Positions 33,230 through 42,900 of a stretch of DNA of 64,000 nucleotides are shown piece after piece (positions within the stretch are counted from its first letter, which is position 1; every line of letters begins with the position of its first letter). The translations under genes and the position numbers were made by a program. This DNA comes from JBDTSW01 sp963807385 (GTDB lineage: Bacteria; Actinomycetota; Thermoleophilia; Solirubrobacterales; 70-9): NCBI GenBank assembly GCA_963807385.1, contig CAWEBQ010000004.1, positions 157,745 to 221,744 on the forward strand. The letters are read 5' to 3'. The notes under the pieces were generated by a model. That model worked only from the letters and a program-made list of their open reading frames with translations, searched no databases and was not told where the DNA came from.

Positions 33230-34956
33230 TGCTCTTCTGCGACCTGCTGCGCTCGACCGTCCTGCTCGTCGGCGGCGTCGCGACGGCGCTCGGGACGGTC
33301 ACGGTCATCGTCGCCAACCAGGACAGCGACTACACCACCCTCGTCGTCGCCGGCGCGTGGTGGGTGATCGGCGGCATCCTCGGCGCGGCCCTCGGCCGTT
33401 CCACGCGCGCCGGGGAGGCGATGGCCAGGGCGCTCGCCTCGGCGCGAACGGCGACGAGCCTTCCGGGCGAGAGCCCGGGCTGGATCGCGTTCCAGCGGCT
33501 TTGGCCGATCGGGCTGTTCGCGCTCGTCAGCGCCGGCCTCGCCTGGATCTGGCCCCAGGTCGCCGCCGTGGGCGCCGGCTACGCCATCCTGGTGGCGCTC
33601 GCCTGGCGCCGCCGCGACGAGGCCGTCACCGCGATCGAGGAGCGCGACGGGGTTCGCTTCTACGTCGAGCCCTCCTCCGCGTTCAGCCCGGTCAAGCTGA
33701 TCCGAACGCCCGGCCTCACCCGCGACCGAGCCCCCTCGGGGCACCCGCCCCCGCCCCCTGCGGCGTAGCGCGATGTGGGCCCCGAGCCCGGCCGCGAGAG
33801 CGGCGACGGCGGTGAGCACGAGCGCTGCGCGCGGGCTCGCCGCCTGCGACAGCCAGCCTGCGATCGGGGCACCGATCGGGGTCGAGCCCAGGAAGACCAT
33901 CGAGTAGAGCGCCATCACGCGGCCGCGCATCGACGGCTCGGCGGAGAGCTGCAGGCGCGCGTTCGCGCCGGCCGCGAACATGACGCTGGCCGCGCCGAGT
34001 GGAACCAGGCAGATCGCGGCGGCGGCGAGGTTCGGCGCCAGCGCCGTGACGGCGGCGAACACCCCGAAACCGACTGCGGAGAGCACCAGCGACCGGCCCG
34101 TGACGTTCCGTCGCGAGGCCGTGTAGATCGAGCCTGCGAGCGCGCCGACGGCCATGGCGATCGCGAGGAGGGTGTAGGCGGAGGCGCCGCCGTCGAAGGT
34201 AAACCGGGCGAACACCGGGAGGATCACCTGGAAGTTGAATCCGAGTGTTCCGACGACGGCCATCATGGCCAGCGGGATCGCGAGGGCCGGAGTTGCGGCG
34301 ACATGGCTGAGCGTGTCGCGAAGCGCGCCCCTGCGGCGGGGAAGGCGCGGCGCCGGGTGGAGCTGCCGCGGGTCCATGCCGCGGAGCGCGACGATCATCG
34401 CGGCGAAGGTCAGGGAGTTCACGAGGAAGCACGTGGCGATCCCGACGGTCGCGATCAGGACCCCCGCGAGCGCGGGGCCAAAGATGCGCGCGGCGTGGAT
34501 CAGGGCGCTGTTCAGGCCGACGGCGCTCACGACGCGCTCGGACCCGACCATCTCGGTAACGAAGCTCTGGCGGGTCGGGTTGTCGATCGCGTTCACGGCG
34601 CCGCGGGCGAAGACCAGGCCGAACACCATCCACGCCTCCACCACGCCGCCGGCGGTGAGACCCCACAGGAGCAGCGCCGGTATCGCCATCAGCGCCTGCG
34701 TCGCCAGCAGCAGGCGGCGCTTCGACATCCGGTCGGCGAGCAGCCCGCCCCAGACGGCGAAGAGCAGCATTGGCAGGAACTGGAGCGCGGCGGTGAGTCC
34801 GACCGCGGCGGCGCTGCCGGTGATCGTCAGGATCAGCCACATCTCGGCGACGATCTGCATCCAGTTGCCGCTGAGCGAGACGAGCTGGCCGGCGAAGTAC
34901 CGCCGGTAGTTCGGGATGCTGAGCGAGTCGAAGGACCGCCGGAAAGCGGCGCTCAA
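33226..34956 (-). CDS. MFS transporter (EntS/MFS_3-like) with an overrun C-terminus
   Basis: About the first 400 of 576 residues form a 10-12-helix major facilitator of the EntS-like group (NYRRYFAGQLVSLSGNWMQ, LLADRMSKRRLL, AGANARLQLSAEPSMRGRVMALYSM). Expected family sequence ends near GAHIALRRRG, about 33770. From there the frame runs another ~180 charged, Gly/Arg/Asp-rich residues antisense to the membrane-protein gene. A G-run near 33755-33770 offers an easy indel: in one other frame a stop comes at 33716. The real protein is probably about 410-420 residues. It overlaps marR by four bases and is likely a drug or siderophore exporter. Confidence 0.85.
   Translation of the reverse strand: MSAAFRRSFDSLSIPNYRRYFAGQLVSLSGNWMQIVAEMWLILTITGSAAAVGLTAALQFLPMLLFAVWGGLLADRMSKRRLLLATQALMAIPALLLWGLTAGGVVEAWMVFGLVFARGAVNAIDNPTRQSFVTEMVGSERVVSAVGLNSALIHAARIFGPALAGVLIATVGIATCFLVNSLTFAAMIVALRGMDPRQLHPAPRLPRRRGALRDTLSHVAATPALAIPLAMMAVVGTLGFNFQVILPVFARFTFDGGASAYTLLAIAMAVGALAGSIYTASRRNVTGRSLVLSAVGFGVFAAVTALAPNLAAAAICLVPLGAASVMFAAGANARLQLSAEPSMRGRVMALYSMVFLGSTPIGAPIAGWLSQAASPRAALVLTAVAALAAGLGAHIALRRRGRGRVPRGGSVAGEAGRSDQLDRAERGGGLDVEANPVALLDRGDGLVAAAPGERHQDGVAGAHGGDLGPDPGEAGADEREQPDRPKPLERDPARALARKARRRSRRGERPGHRLPGARGTAEGRAEDAADHPPRAGDDEGGVVAVLVGDDDRDRPERRRDAADEQDGRAQQVAEEH
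33229..33768 (+). CDS. Membrane protein of unknown function
   Basis: This 179-residue protein has four hydrophobic segments (about 8-28, 38-55, 91-107, 110-125) and a soluble C-terminus with VRFYVEPSSAFSPVKLIRTPG, ending in a Pro-rich tail. I do not recognise a named family. It overlaps otsB by one base and is probably cotranscribed. The whole gene lies antisense to the extended 3' end of the MFS gene. Its membrane pattern argues that this strand is the real coding strand here. Confidence 0.72.
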   Translation: MLFCDLLRSTVLLVGGVATALGTVTVIVANQDSDYTTLVVAGAWWVIGGILGAALGRSTRAGEAMARALASARTATSLPGESPGWIAFQRLWPIGLFALVSAGLAWIWPQVAAVGAGYAILVALAWRRRDEAVTAIEERDGVRFYVEPSSAFSPVKLIRTPGLTRDRAPSGHPPPPPAA

Positions 34957-35408
34957 GCCCGGGGCTCCGACTCGAGCAGGCGCTCGAGAACGTCGGCGGC
35001 GCGCTCCAGGGCCGCCACGTCGGCGGCGTCGAGCTCACGGAGGCGCCTTGCCAGATAGGCGTTCTTGCGCTTGCGCAGGCGGCTGAGCAGGGCGCGTCCC
35101 TTCGGGGTGATGCCGACCAGGAACGAGCGGCGATCCACGGGGTCGCCGGCTCGCTCGACCAGGCCCTGCTCCTCCAGGCGCGAGACCAGGCGCGTGGCCG
35201 TGGGCCGCTTGACGTTTTCGACGGACGCGAGTTCGGAGGGGGTGACGGGTCCTTTGCACTCGACGGTGGCGAGCGCGGCGGTCAGCGCCGCGCTCAGGTC
35301 CGTGCCTGAGTTCTGGCGAAGCCGGCGCGCGGTCCGAGCGATCGCGAGCCGAAGCCTCGAGGCTAGCTCGAGTTGCGCTTCGTCGAGATCCTGCACGGTA
35401 GTTGCCAT
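34953..35408 (-). CDS. MarR family transcriptional regulator
   Basis: The 151 residues show the MarR winged-helix pattern: TPSELASVENVKRPTATRLVSRLEEQGLVER (recognition helix), then GDPVDRRSFLVGITPKGRALL (wing), between N- and C-terminal dimerisation helices. ATGA overlap with the MFS gene indicates one operon, so it most likely represses the exporter and itself and is released by a ligand. ATG 35408 is eight bases after TACGCT; a palindrome covers this region. Confidence 0.88.
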   Translation of the reverse strand: MATTVQDLDEAQLELASRLRLAIARTARRLRQNSGTDLSAALTAALATVECKGPVTPSELASVENVKRPTATRLVSRLEEQGLVERAGDPVDRRSFLVGITPKGRALLSRLRKRKNAYLARRLRELDAADVAALERAADVLERLLESEPRA

Positions 35409-35426
35409 TGCTAATTAGCGTAGCAA
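35408..35426 (-). promoter_or_regulatory. Candidate MarR operator overlapping the -10 and start
   Basis: GCTAATTAGC (35410-35419) is a perfect palindrome within the wider inverted repeat TTGCT (35408-35412)/AGCAA (35422-35426). It covers the TACGCT -10 box (35417-35422, minus strand) and reaches the start codon of marR, where an autorepressor would be expected to bind. Confidence 0.6.
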
Positions 35427-35441
35427 ACTACTTTGCCGGGA

Positions 35442-36035
35442 TCAGTCGGTCGCCGGCCCGTCGCGGGCCGACTGCCACTCCCGTCCGATGTTCCTGATCA
35501 TCGTCGGGTAGACGATCAGGTGGCGAAAGGGCGAGATGGCCGCCATGTAGGCGGTCCCGAACCAGCCGTTCGGCTTCACGTACACCGCCATCTGACCGCT
35601 GTAGGCGCCCGTCCCGTCCCTCACCCAGCCCAGGTGCACCACGCCGTGCACCGTCTTGTTGGCGATCTCCGCCGCGAACTCGTCGGCGGTGCGGTAGAGC
35701 GGCGAGAAGGGAAGCGACTCGGAGGCCGGGATGTCGGACCCGTCGCGGAGATCGGCGGGCAGCCGGTCGCGCAGGGTCGGGACCCGGGGGCCGAGGCCGG
35801 TTTCATCGTCGTCCCAGCCGAACAGCTCCCCGAGCTTCCAGCGGATCGCGAACAGGGCGCGCACCGGGGCAGAGCCGCGACCCGGGTCGAGGGAACGAAA
35901 GCCCTCCACCAGGCGCGGGAAGTCGCCCGCCCCGCCGGGCGTCGGCAGCGCCCAGACGTCCTCGAGCTTGAAGTCACCGACGATCTCGTGGATCCGCCAC
36001 GGCTGCGAGGTCTGCGCGGTGTCGGGGAGTCGCAT
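35442..36035 (-). CDS. DUF2867 family protein
   Basis: This 197-residue protein matches DUF2867, often fused to or found near SDR proteins, but of unknown function. Characteristic parts are FRSLDPGRGSAPVRALFAIRWKLGELFGWDD, the conserved middle SPLYRTADEFAAEIANKTVHGVVHL and a C-terminal ISPFRHLIVYPTMIRNIGREW. No signal or membrane segment is seen. ATG 36035 overlaps the polX stop (ATGA), so it is the second gene of that transcript. Confidence 0.78.
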   Translation of the reverse strand: MRLPDTAQTSQPWRIHEIVGDFKLEDVWALPTPGGAGDFPRLVEGFRSLDPGRGSAPVRALFAIRWKLGELFGWDDDETGLGPRVPTLRDRLPADLRDGSDIPASESLPFSPLYRTADEFAAEIANKTVHGVVHLGWVRDGTGAYSGQMAVYVKPNGWFGTAYMAAISPFRHLIVYPTMIRNIGREWQSARDGPATD

Positions 36036-37762
36036 CAGCGCTTTCGCAGCTTCTTGAACTGAGCCCAGGTGCGGGTGTTGGCGACCTCGGCCGCGGTCAG
36101 CCAGCCGCGGCGCGCGGTGGCGATGCCCCAGCGCATGTTGTCGAGGGTGTCGACGCCGTGGGCGTCGGTGTTGACGCAGATCGCGACGCCGGCGTCGGCT
36201 GCCAGGCGGGCGTGGTGCTCGTTCAGGTCACGGCGGTTCGGGTTGCCGTTGATCTCGATCATCGTCCCGGCCTCGGCCGCCGCAGCGACCACCTTCTCGA
36301 CGTCGATGTCGTAGGGCTCGCGGCGGCCGATCAGGCGGCCGGTGAGGTGGCCGATGCAGTCCACCAGCGGGCTCTGCGCGGCCGTGATCACGCGTTCGGT
36401 CATCTTCTTCTCCGAGATCCGGAATGAGGTGTGGACGCTCGCCATCACCCAGTCGAGCTGCTCCAGCACGTCGTCTTCGTAGTCGAGCGAGCCATCCGTG
36501 TTGATGTTTACCTCCGAGCCCGCTAGCACTCGAAACCGCTTGCCCCCGAACGTCTCGTTGAGCTTCGCGATCTCCTCGACGCGCTCCAGCAGCGCATCCG
36601 CCTGGACGTCGTCGCCGAACCCGTGGCTCGCCGAGTGGTCAGTGATCGCGAGGTATGCGTAGCCGTGCGCGCGAGCGGCCTCGGCCATCTCCTCCAGCGA
36701 GTTGCGGCCGTCGGAGAGCGTTGTGTGGCAGTGCAGGTCGCCCTTGATGTCGCCCACCTCGACGAGATCGGGCAGCTCTCCATCGCGCGCCGCGGCGAGC
36801 TCGCCGCGGCCCTCCCTCAGCTCCGGCTCGATGTAGGGCAGGCCGAGGCGGCTGTAGACGCCGGCCTCGGTGGCGTAGCGCTTGACCTTCCCCGTCTCGA
36901 GGTCCTTGATCCCGTGCTCGGAGACCGAGAGGCCCTTGGCAACGGCCTTCTCCCGCAGCTCGATGTTGTGGGCGGCCGATCCGGTGAAGTGCTGGAGCAG
37001 GTTTCCGAGCTCCTTCGGCGGGACGATCCGCAGGTCCACGGCGACTCCGTTGTGGGTGACGAAGCGCGCCCCGGACGCGCCGGGATTCCCCGCCTGCGCT
37101 ACCAGCGGATGCCCGACGATGAACTCAGACAGCGCCTCAGGGTCGGTCGCCGTCGCGATCAGGTCGATGTCCTTGCAGGTCTCGGCCAGCCGTCGCGCCG
37201 AGCCCGCGATCTCCACGGTCTCGGAGGCCGGGTGCTCGCGGAGCGCCGCCGCCAGCTCCTCGGCGATCGGCAGCACGTGCGAGAGCAGGAGGCGACCCGG
37301 CCCCCCGTCGTCACCCATCTTCTCCAGCGAGGCGAGGACGTTCTCCTCGACCTTCGAGCCGAGGCCTTTGAGCTCGCGGATTCGCTGCCCCTCGGCGGCC
37401 TCCCTGAGGTCCTCGAGGCTCGCCACGCCCAGCTCGTCGTGAAGGCGCCGCACCGTCTTGGCACCGAGCCCGGGGATCCGGGTCACCTCGAGCAGGGAGG
37501 CGGGGAACTTGGCGCGCAGCTTCACGGCCGAGGGGGTATCCCCCGTGTCCAGCAGCGAGATGATCTTGTCCTGGAGGGTCGCTCCGATGCCCGGCAGCTC
37601 CGTGGCCTTGCCGGCGCGGGCGAGCTCTGCGATCGACACCGGGCTGGAGCGGATCACCCGGGCGGCCTCGCGGTAGGCGAGGACGCGGAAGCGAACGGCG
37701 CCGTCCAGCTCGTAGAGCGTCCCCAGTTCCTCCATCGCGGCGGCTATGTCGGCGTTTCGCAT
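36035..37762 (-). CDS. polX: DNA polymerase X with C-terminal PHP domain
   Basis: The protein has 575 residues. The N-terminal HhH domains (LPGIGATLQDKI, IPGLGAKTVRRLH) lead into the PolX nucleotidyltransferase core with GSARRLAETCKDIDLIATA, whose Asp pair binds metal. The C-terminal PHP phosphoesterase has DLHCHTTLSDG, ITDHSASHG and INTDAHG. Bacterial PolX fills short gaps and has AP-endonuclease or 3' exonuclease activity. ATG 37762 matches family starts (MRNADIAAAM); 37792 is a weaker alternative. Confidence 0.92.
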   Translation of the reverse strand: MRNADIAAAMEELGTLYELDGAVRFRVLAYREAARVIRSSPVSIAELARAGKATELPGIGATLQDKIISLLDTGDTPSAVKLRAKFPASLLEVTRIPGLGAKTVRRLHDELGVASLEDLREAAEGQRIRELKGLGSKVEENVLASLEKMGDDGGPGRLLLSHVLPIAEELAAALREHPASETVEIAGSARRLAETCKDIDLIATATDPEALSEFIVGHPLVAQAGNPGASGARFVTHNGVAVDLRIVPPKELGNLLQHFTGSAAHNIELREKAVAKGLSVSEHGIKDLETGKVKRYATEAGVYSRLGLPYIEPELREGRGELAAARDGELPDLVEVGDIKGDLHCHTTLSDGRNSLEEMAEAARAHGYAYLAITDHSASHGFGDDVQADALLERVEEIAKLNETFGGKRFRVLAGSEVNINTDGSLDYEDDVLEQLDWVMASVHTSFRISEKKMTERVITAAQSPLVDCIGHLTGRLIGRREPYDIDVEKVVAAAAEAGTMIEINGNPNRRDLNEHHARLAADAGVAICVNTDAHGVDTLDNMRWGIATARRGWLTAAEVANTRTWAQFKKLRKR

Positions 37763-37798
37763 CGTGTCTGGCACGGACGTAGGAAATAGCATCAACGG

Positions 37799-38515
37799 AT
37801 GCGTGGCGACGGCGGGGTCTGGCTGGTCCTCCCCACATACAACGAGGCCGACAACCTCGAGGGGATCACGGCCGCGGCCCTGGAGGCGCTGCCGGCGGGC
37901 TCGCGCGTGCTCGTTGTCGATGACGCCTCGCCCGACGGAACAGGGGAGATCGCCAACCGCCTGGCCGCGTCCGGCGCGGCGGTCGAGGTGATCCACCGCC
38001 CCGCGAAGGAGGGGCTAGGCCCCGCCTATGTCGCCGGTTACCGGCATGCCCTCGACCAAGGTGCCTCGCTGGTGGTGCAGATGGACGCCGATTTCTCCCA
38101 CGACCCAGCCGACCTGCCGCGGCTCCTCGACGCGGCCCAGCGGGCCGATCTCGTCCTCGGATCGCGCTACGCCGAGGGAGGCTCCGTCTCCGACTGGGGT
38201 GCTCTCCGGCGCGCGGTGAGCCGGGGGGGCAGCGGGTACGCCCGCGCGGCGCTGGGGATCGACGTCAAGGACCTGACCGGTGGCTTCAAGGTCTTCCACC
38301 CGGAGGTCCTCGAGGCGATCGACCTGGCGTCGCTCGCCTCAGTGGGCTACGCGTTCCAGGTCGAGACGACCTACCGCGCCATCCGGCGCGGGTTCCGGGT
38401 CGTGGAGGTCCCGATCACCTTCCGTGACCGGCGGGTGGGACAGTCGAAGATGAGCAAGCGGATCGTGATGGAGGCCGCCTGGCGCGTGCCGGCGATGCGG
38501 ATCCGGGGGCGCTGA
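37799..38515 (+). CDS. Dolichol-phosphate-mannose synthase-like GT2 glycosyltransferase
   Basis: The 238 residues fit the DPM1/Ppm1 group of GT-A glycosyltransferases: VLPTYNEADNLEGI, VVDDASPDGTG, the catalytic-metal motif QMDADFSHDP, and FRDRRVGQSKMSKRI at the C-terminus. It would move mannose (or glucose) from the nucleotide sugar to a polyprenyl phosphate for periplasmic glycosylation. There is no C-terminal membrane part. ATG 37799 follows TAGCAT by six bases. It is divergent from polX. Confidence 0.88.
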   Translation: MRGDGGVWLVLPTYNEADNLEGITAAALEALPAGSRVLVVDDASPDGTGEIANRLAASGAAVEVIHRPAKEGLGPAYVAGYRHALDQGASLVVQMDADFSHDPADLPRLLDAAQRADLVLGSRYAEGGSVSDWGALRRAVSRGGSGYARAALGIDVKDLTGGFKVFHPEVLEAIDLASLASVGYAFQVETTYRAIRRGFRVVEVPITFRDRRVGQSKMSKRIVMEAAWRVPAMRIRGR

Positions 38516-38627
38516 CGAAGCTCCCCCGCCTGTGCGTATGCTTCGCCGCTACGCCAGCCCAGTCTGGCCATTACTTCAGTATGTATAGTATTGGGCAAGC
38601 CGTAAAGACCAACCCGAGGAGGCGGAC

Positions 38628-38954
38628 GTGACTGGCAAGCTTTCAGATGTGACCGACGGCAGCTTTCAGGCCGACGTGCTGGACGCCGACACGCCCGTGC
38701 TCGTCGACTTCTGGGCCCCCTGGTGCGGCCCCTGCCGCGTCGTCCATCCGATCCTCGAGGAGATCGACGTCGAGCGTGAGGACCTGAAGATCGTCTCGCT
38801 GAATGTCGACGACAACCAGCAGACGGCCTCAAAGTACGAGGTGCTGTCGATCCCGACGCTGATCCTCTTCAAGGACGGCGGCGAGGCGAAGCGCATCGTC
38901 GGCGCCATGCCGAAGCGCAGGCTCGAGGCCGAGCTCGAGCCCGCCCTCGCCTAG
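38628..38954 (+). CDS. trxA: Thioredoxin
   Basis: The 108-residue thioredoxin has the redox motif WCGPC with Cys33 and Cys36, the buried Asp27 region (LVDFWAPW) and the cis-proline in SIPTLILF. It reduces cytosolic disulfides with thioredoxin reductase, and is a likely electron donor for the MsrA encoded 8 kb downstream. GAGGAGG lies five bases before GTG 38628. The upstream gap has an AT-rich stretch with TATAGT (38584-38589) as the likely -10. Confidence 0.94.
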   Translation: MTGKLSDVTDGSFQADVLDADTPVLVDFWAPWCGPCRVVHPILEEIDVEREDLKIVSLNVDDNQQTASKYEVLSIPTLILFKDGGEAKRIVGAMPKRRLEAELEPALA

Positions 38955-39043
38955 CACGCGTCGCTCGATACTTGCCGGGGGGTCGGTGGTTTCATCCCTA
39001 GGGTGGCCCCGAGATAGCGATGCCCGCTGTCAGAATCGAGCGA

Positions 39044-39991
39044 ATGAACAGAAGTCTGAAGACAGCCTCCATAGCCCTGGCACTGCTCGCAATGCTTCCG
39101 GCCGCAGCGCAGGCGGCGCCGAGCTCCACCGTCAAGAACCTGGGCGAGACGCCCGGGTACCTCGCCACCGACGGCCAGGGCAACGCCTGGGTCATCATCG
39201 GCGGAGTGAATGAGACGGTCGCCCGGGTGAAGCCCAGCGGCAACGTCAAGAAGTTCGACGTTCCAGAGCTGAACCAGGCCGGCGACGGCGCGCTCGGACA
39301 TGACGGGGACATGTGGTTCACCGTCCAGAATGGCGTCGTCGAGTTCGACCCGGGCGATCCCGTGGGCAGCGCGACGGAACACACGATCAACTCGATCAGC
39401 GATGCCCGCGGTATCACCAAGGGCCCCGCCGGGCGGATGTACGCCGCGAGCGGCGACCAGCTCGTCTCCTTCAAGCCGGCCGACCCGGCCAACTTCAAGG
39501 ACGAGACCGTGAACGGGATGGGCGCACGCGACATCGTCGCGTCGGGCGGCGACATCTTCGCCGCTGACTTCGCAGGCGGCAGGATCATTCGCGCGACGAA
39601 GAACCTCGAGGTGAAGAAGCGCTACCACGTGGAGGGTGGCCCCCAGGAGATGGCGGCCGGCGCCCAGCGGTGCGGTCGGCGTTCGGAAACCCCGGGACCG
39701 TCCCGCAGACCGTCGGGCGCATCGACGGGACCGGCCCGGCGAAGACCACGAACGTGCCGAACACGGATCCCTTCGGGATGGCGTTCATGCCCGACGGGAG
39801 GTTCTGGTTCGCAGAGTTCGCGCGCGACCGGATGGGCACGCTCACGCCCGGCGGTAAGGTCAAGCACATCAACGGCCTGATCCCGAACAACTCCGGCCCG
39901 CGCTACGCCGCGGAGGGCAAGAACGGCGTGCTGTTCGTGGGCCTCGCGGGCCGGGCGGAACAAGATCGCCATCATCAAGGGCATGAACTAA
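39044..39991 (+). CDS. Exported streptogramin-lyase-like beta-propeller protein, two frameshifts
   Basis: A signal peptide (LKTASIALALLAMLPAAAQA) leads into repeated beta-propeller blades like Vgb lyases (GYLATDGQGNAWVIIG, DGDMWFTVQNGVVEFDP). At about 39650-39685 the frame breaks and continues in a second frame (FGNPGTVPQTVGRIDG, GMAFMPDGRFWFAEFARDRMG). Near 39941-39960 it returns to the first and ends with NKIAIIKGMN. Overall 315 residues, normal for the family. CAGAAT lies seven bases before ATG 39044. The pattern copies that of groEL and suggests assembly indels. Real streptogramin cleavage is doubtful; most such proteins are uncharacterised. Confidence 0.78.
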
Positions 39992-42900
39992 CCCGTCGCA
40001 CGCTCGACAGAGATCACCAGGTCGCGTCCGTCGATCCTCACCGGATCGGCGGTCACGGTCGTCTCGTAGGCCACGCTGGTCGCCAGGGTCTCACCGGTCA
40101 CGTATCCCTCGTGCGCCCTCGCGGCCTCCACTAGGCCCGCGTCGCCGCCCAGCGCCAGCGAGATCCGGTCGGTCACCTCGAGGCCGGCGTCCTTGCGCGC
40201 GGCCTGCACCGCGTGGACGACCTCACGCGCGAGCCCCTCGCGCACCAGCTCGTCGTCCAGCTCCAGCGCCAGGGCGACCGCCCGGCCTGCCTCGGCCTCC
40301 ACCTCGTAGCCGTCCAGCGGCTGCATCACCAGCGTCATGTCGTTCGGCTCCAGCGTGTGCTCGTGGCCGTCGACGTTGATCCCGATCCGCCGTTCCCCCT
40401 TGATCGCCTCGGAGGCATGGGTCGGATCGAGGGAGCTCACCGCGGCCGCCACCGTCGGCATCTGCTTGCCGAACCGGGGGCCGAGGCTGCGGAAGTTGGG
40501 CTTCACCTCATAGGAGACGAGCTCCGCCTCGTCGGTAACGAACTCGAGCTCCTTCACGTTGAGCTCGGTGCGGACCAGCTCGCCCATCGACTCGATTGAC
40601 TCACGCTCGTCCCCCTGGGCGACGATGACGGCCTTGGCCAGCGGCTGGCGCACCTTCAGGCCGGCCGCGGAGCGTGCGGCGCGCCCGAGCTCGACGGCGC
40701 GACGCACCGCTTCCATGCGGCGCTCCAGCGCCGCATCGCGCAGGGAGCCATGGGCGGCGGGGAAGTCCGTGAGGTGCACCGAGTCCGGCGCTCCAGCGCC
40801 CGCGAGGTTGCCGTGGATCTCGTCGGCCAGGAAGGGCACGAATGGAGCGAGCAGCTTCGAGACCTCGACCAAGCAGTGGCGCAGTGTGGCGAACGCGGCG
40901 CGGTCTCCCTCCCAGAAGCGCCGCCGCCCCAAGCGGACGTACCAGTTGGAGAGCTCGTCGACGTAGGCGGCGATCGCGCGGCCTGCCGTCGTGCAGTCGT
41001 AGTCGTCCATGCGTTCGGTGACCTCGGCGGTCAGCGTCTGCAGGCGCGAGACTGCCCACGCATCCATCGAAGAACCGTCCGTCGCCTCCTCCGCTTCGCG
41101 TCCGTAGGCCCCGGGGGTCCAGCTCTCCAGCTCGCCGCCCTCGATCCCCTCGGCGTTCGCGTAAAGAACCCAGAACGAGTACGTGTTCCACAGCGTCGTG
41201 AAGAATGGTCGGACGGTCTCGCCGAGCACCTCGGTCGAGAAGCGGTAGCCGGCCCACGGCTGCTGGGCCGTGAAGTAGTACCAGCGGAACGCGTCGGCGC
41301 CGTGTTCGCCCAGCACCTCCCACGGATCGACCACGTTCCCCGTGCTCTTCGACATCTTCTGGCCCTCGGGGTCGAGGATCAGGCCAAGGCAGACGCAGTT
41401 GCGGTAGCTGGACTGGTCGAAGACCAGCGTCGAGACGGCGAGCAGCGAGTAGAACCACCCGCGGGTCTGGTCGATCGCCTCGCAGATGTAGTCGGCGGGG
41501 AACCGCTCGTCGAACGAGGTGTCCTCAGCGAAGGGGTGATGAAACTGGGCGAACGGCATCGAGCCCGAGTCAAACCAGGCGTCGATTACCTCCGGGACCC
41601 GCCGCATCTCCGACCCGCAGGCGCCGCACTCCAGCACGACCTCGTCGATGTAGGGGCGGTGCAGATCCACCGGCACATCGCCCTTGGCGCGCTCGGCGAG
41701 CGCGGCGACCGAGCCCGCGCAGAAGGCCTGGTCGCAGTCGGCCGACTCGCAGCGCCAGATTGGAAGGGGCGTCCCCCAGTAGCGCTCGCGCGAGAGCGCC
41801 CAGTCCTGGTTGCCCTCCAGCCACTTGCCGAACCGCCCGTGCTTGATGTGCCCGGGGTGCCAGCCGATGGCCTCGTTCTCCGCCAGCATGCGGTCCCGGA
41901 CCTCGGTGGTCTTCACGTACCACGAGGACTTGGCGTAATAGAGGAGGGGGGTGTCGCAGCGCCAGCAGTGGGGGTAGGCGTGCTCGTAGACCTCAGAGCG
42001 GTGCAGGCGCCCGCTCTCCCGAAGCGCCTCGACGATGTCGCCGTCGGCCTCCTTCACGAACCGGCCGGCGAAGTCGATGACCCGCTCGTCGAAGGTGCCG
42101 TCGGCGAGCACCGGGTTCTGGAGAGTGATCCCGTACTGCTCGCCGAGCCGGAAGTCGTCCTCGCCGAAGGCGATGGCGGTATGAACCAAACCGGTGCCCT
42201 CGTCCGTCGTGACGAAGTCGGCCTCGAGCACGGTGTGGCCGCGGGGCCCGTAGTCGGTGAGGTATGCGAACGGGGGCTCGTAGGCCGTGCCCGCCAGCGC
42301 CGAGCCGGGGAAGTGCGCGAGCACCTCGGCGTTCTCACCCAGCGAGCGCTCGAGGCGCGCGCGGGCGACCACCAGCACCTCGTCCGAGCCGGCCGGCCTG
42401 GCGCGCACGTACTCGATCTCGGGACCGACGGCGATCGCGGCGTTCGAGATCAGGGTCCACGGGGTCGTGGTCCAGGCCAGAAGTGCATCGCCCGCCTCGA
42501 GCGGCGACTCCGGGATCGCGTCGCTGGGCGCGGGCGCCGCGACCGGGAGCTTCACAAAGACGGACGGGTCCTCGACGTCGTGATAGCCCTGCGCCACCTC
42601 ATGGGAGGACAGAGCGGTCCCACAACGGGGGCAGTAGGGGACGACCTTGTGGCCCTCGTATAGGCGGTCCGCCTCCCAGATCTCGTGCAGCGCCCACCAG
42701 ACCGACTCGATGTAGGAGTTGTCGAGCGTGTGGTAGGCGTCGTCGAGGTCGATCCAGAAGCCGATGCGCTCGGTCAGCCGGTTCCAGTCCTCGACGTAGC
42801 GGAACACCGACTCTCGGCAGCGGGCGTTGAACTCGGCGATCCCGAACGCCTCGATCTCGGCCTTGGAGGAGATGCCCAGCTCCTTCTCGACCTCCAGCTC

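Noticed and set aside
40750..42663. Open frame of 637 codons antisense to ileS
   Set aside because: Low-complexity Arg/Ala/Gly composition. The minus strand carries full IleRS motifs.
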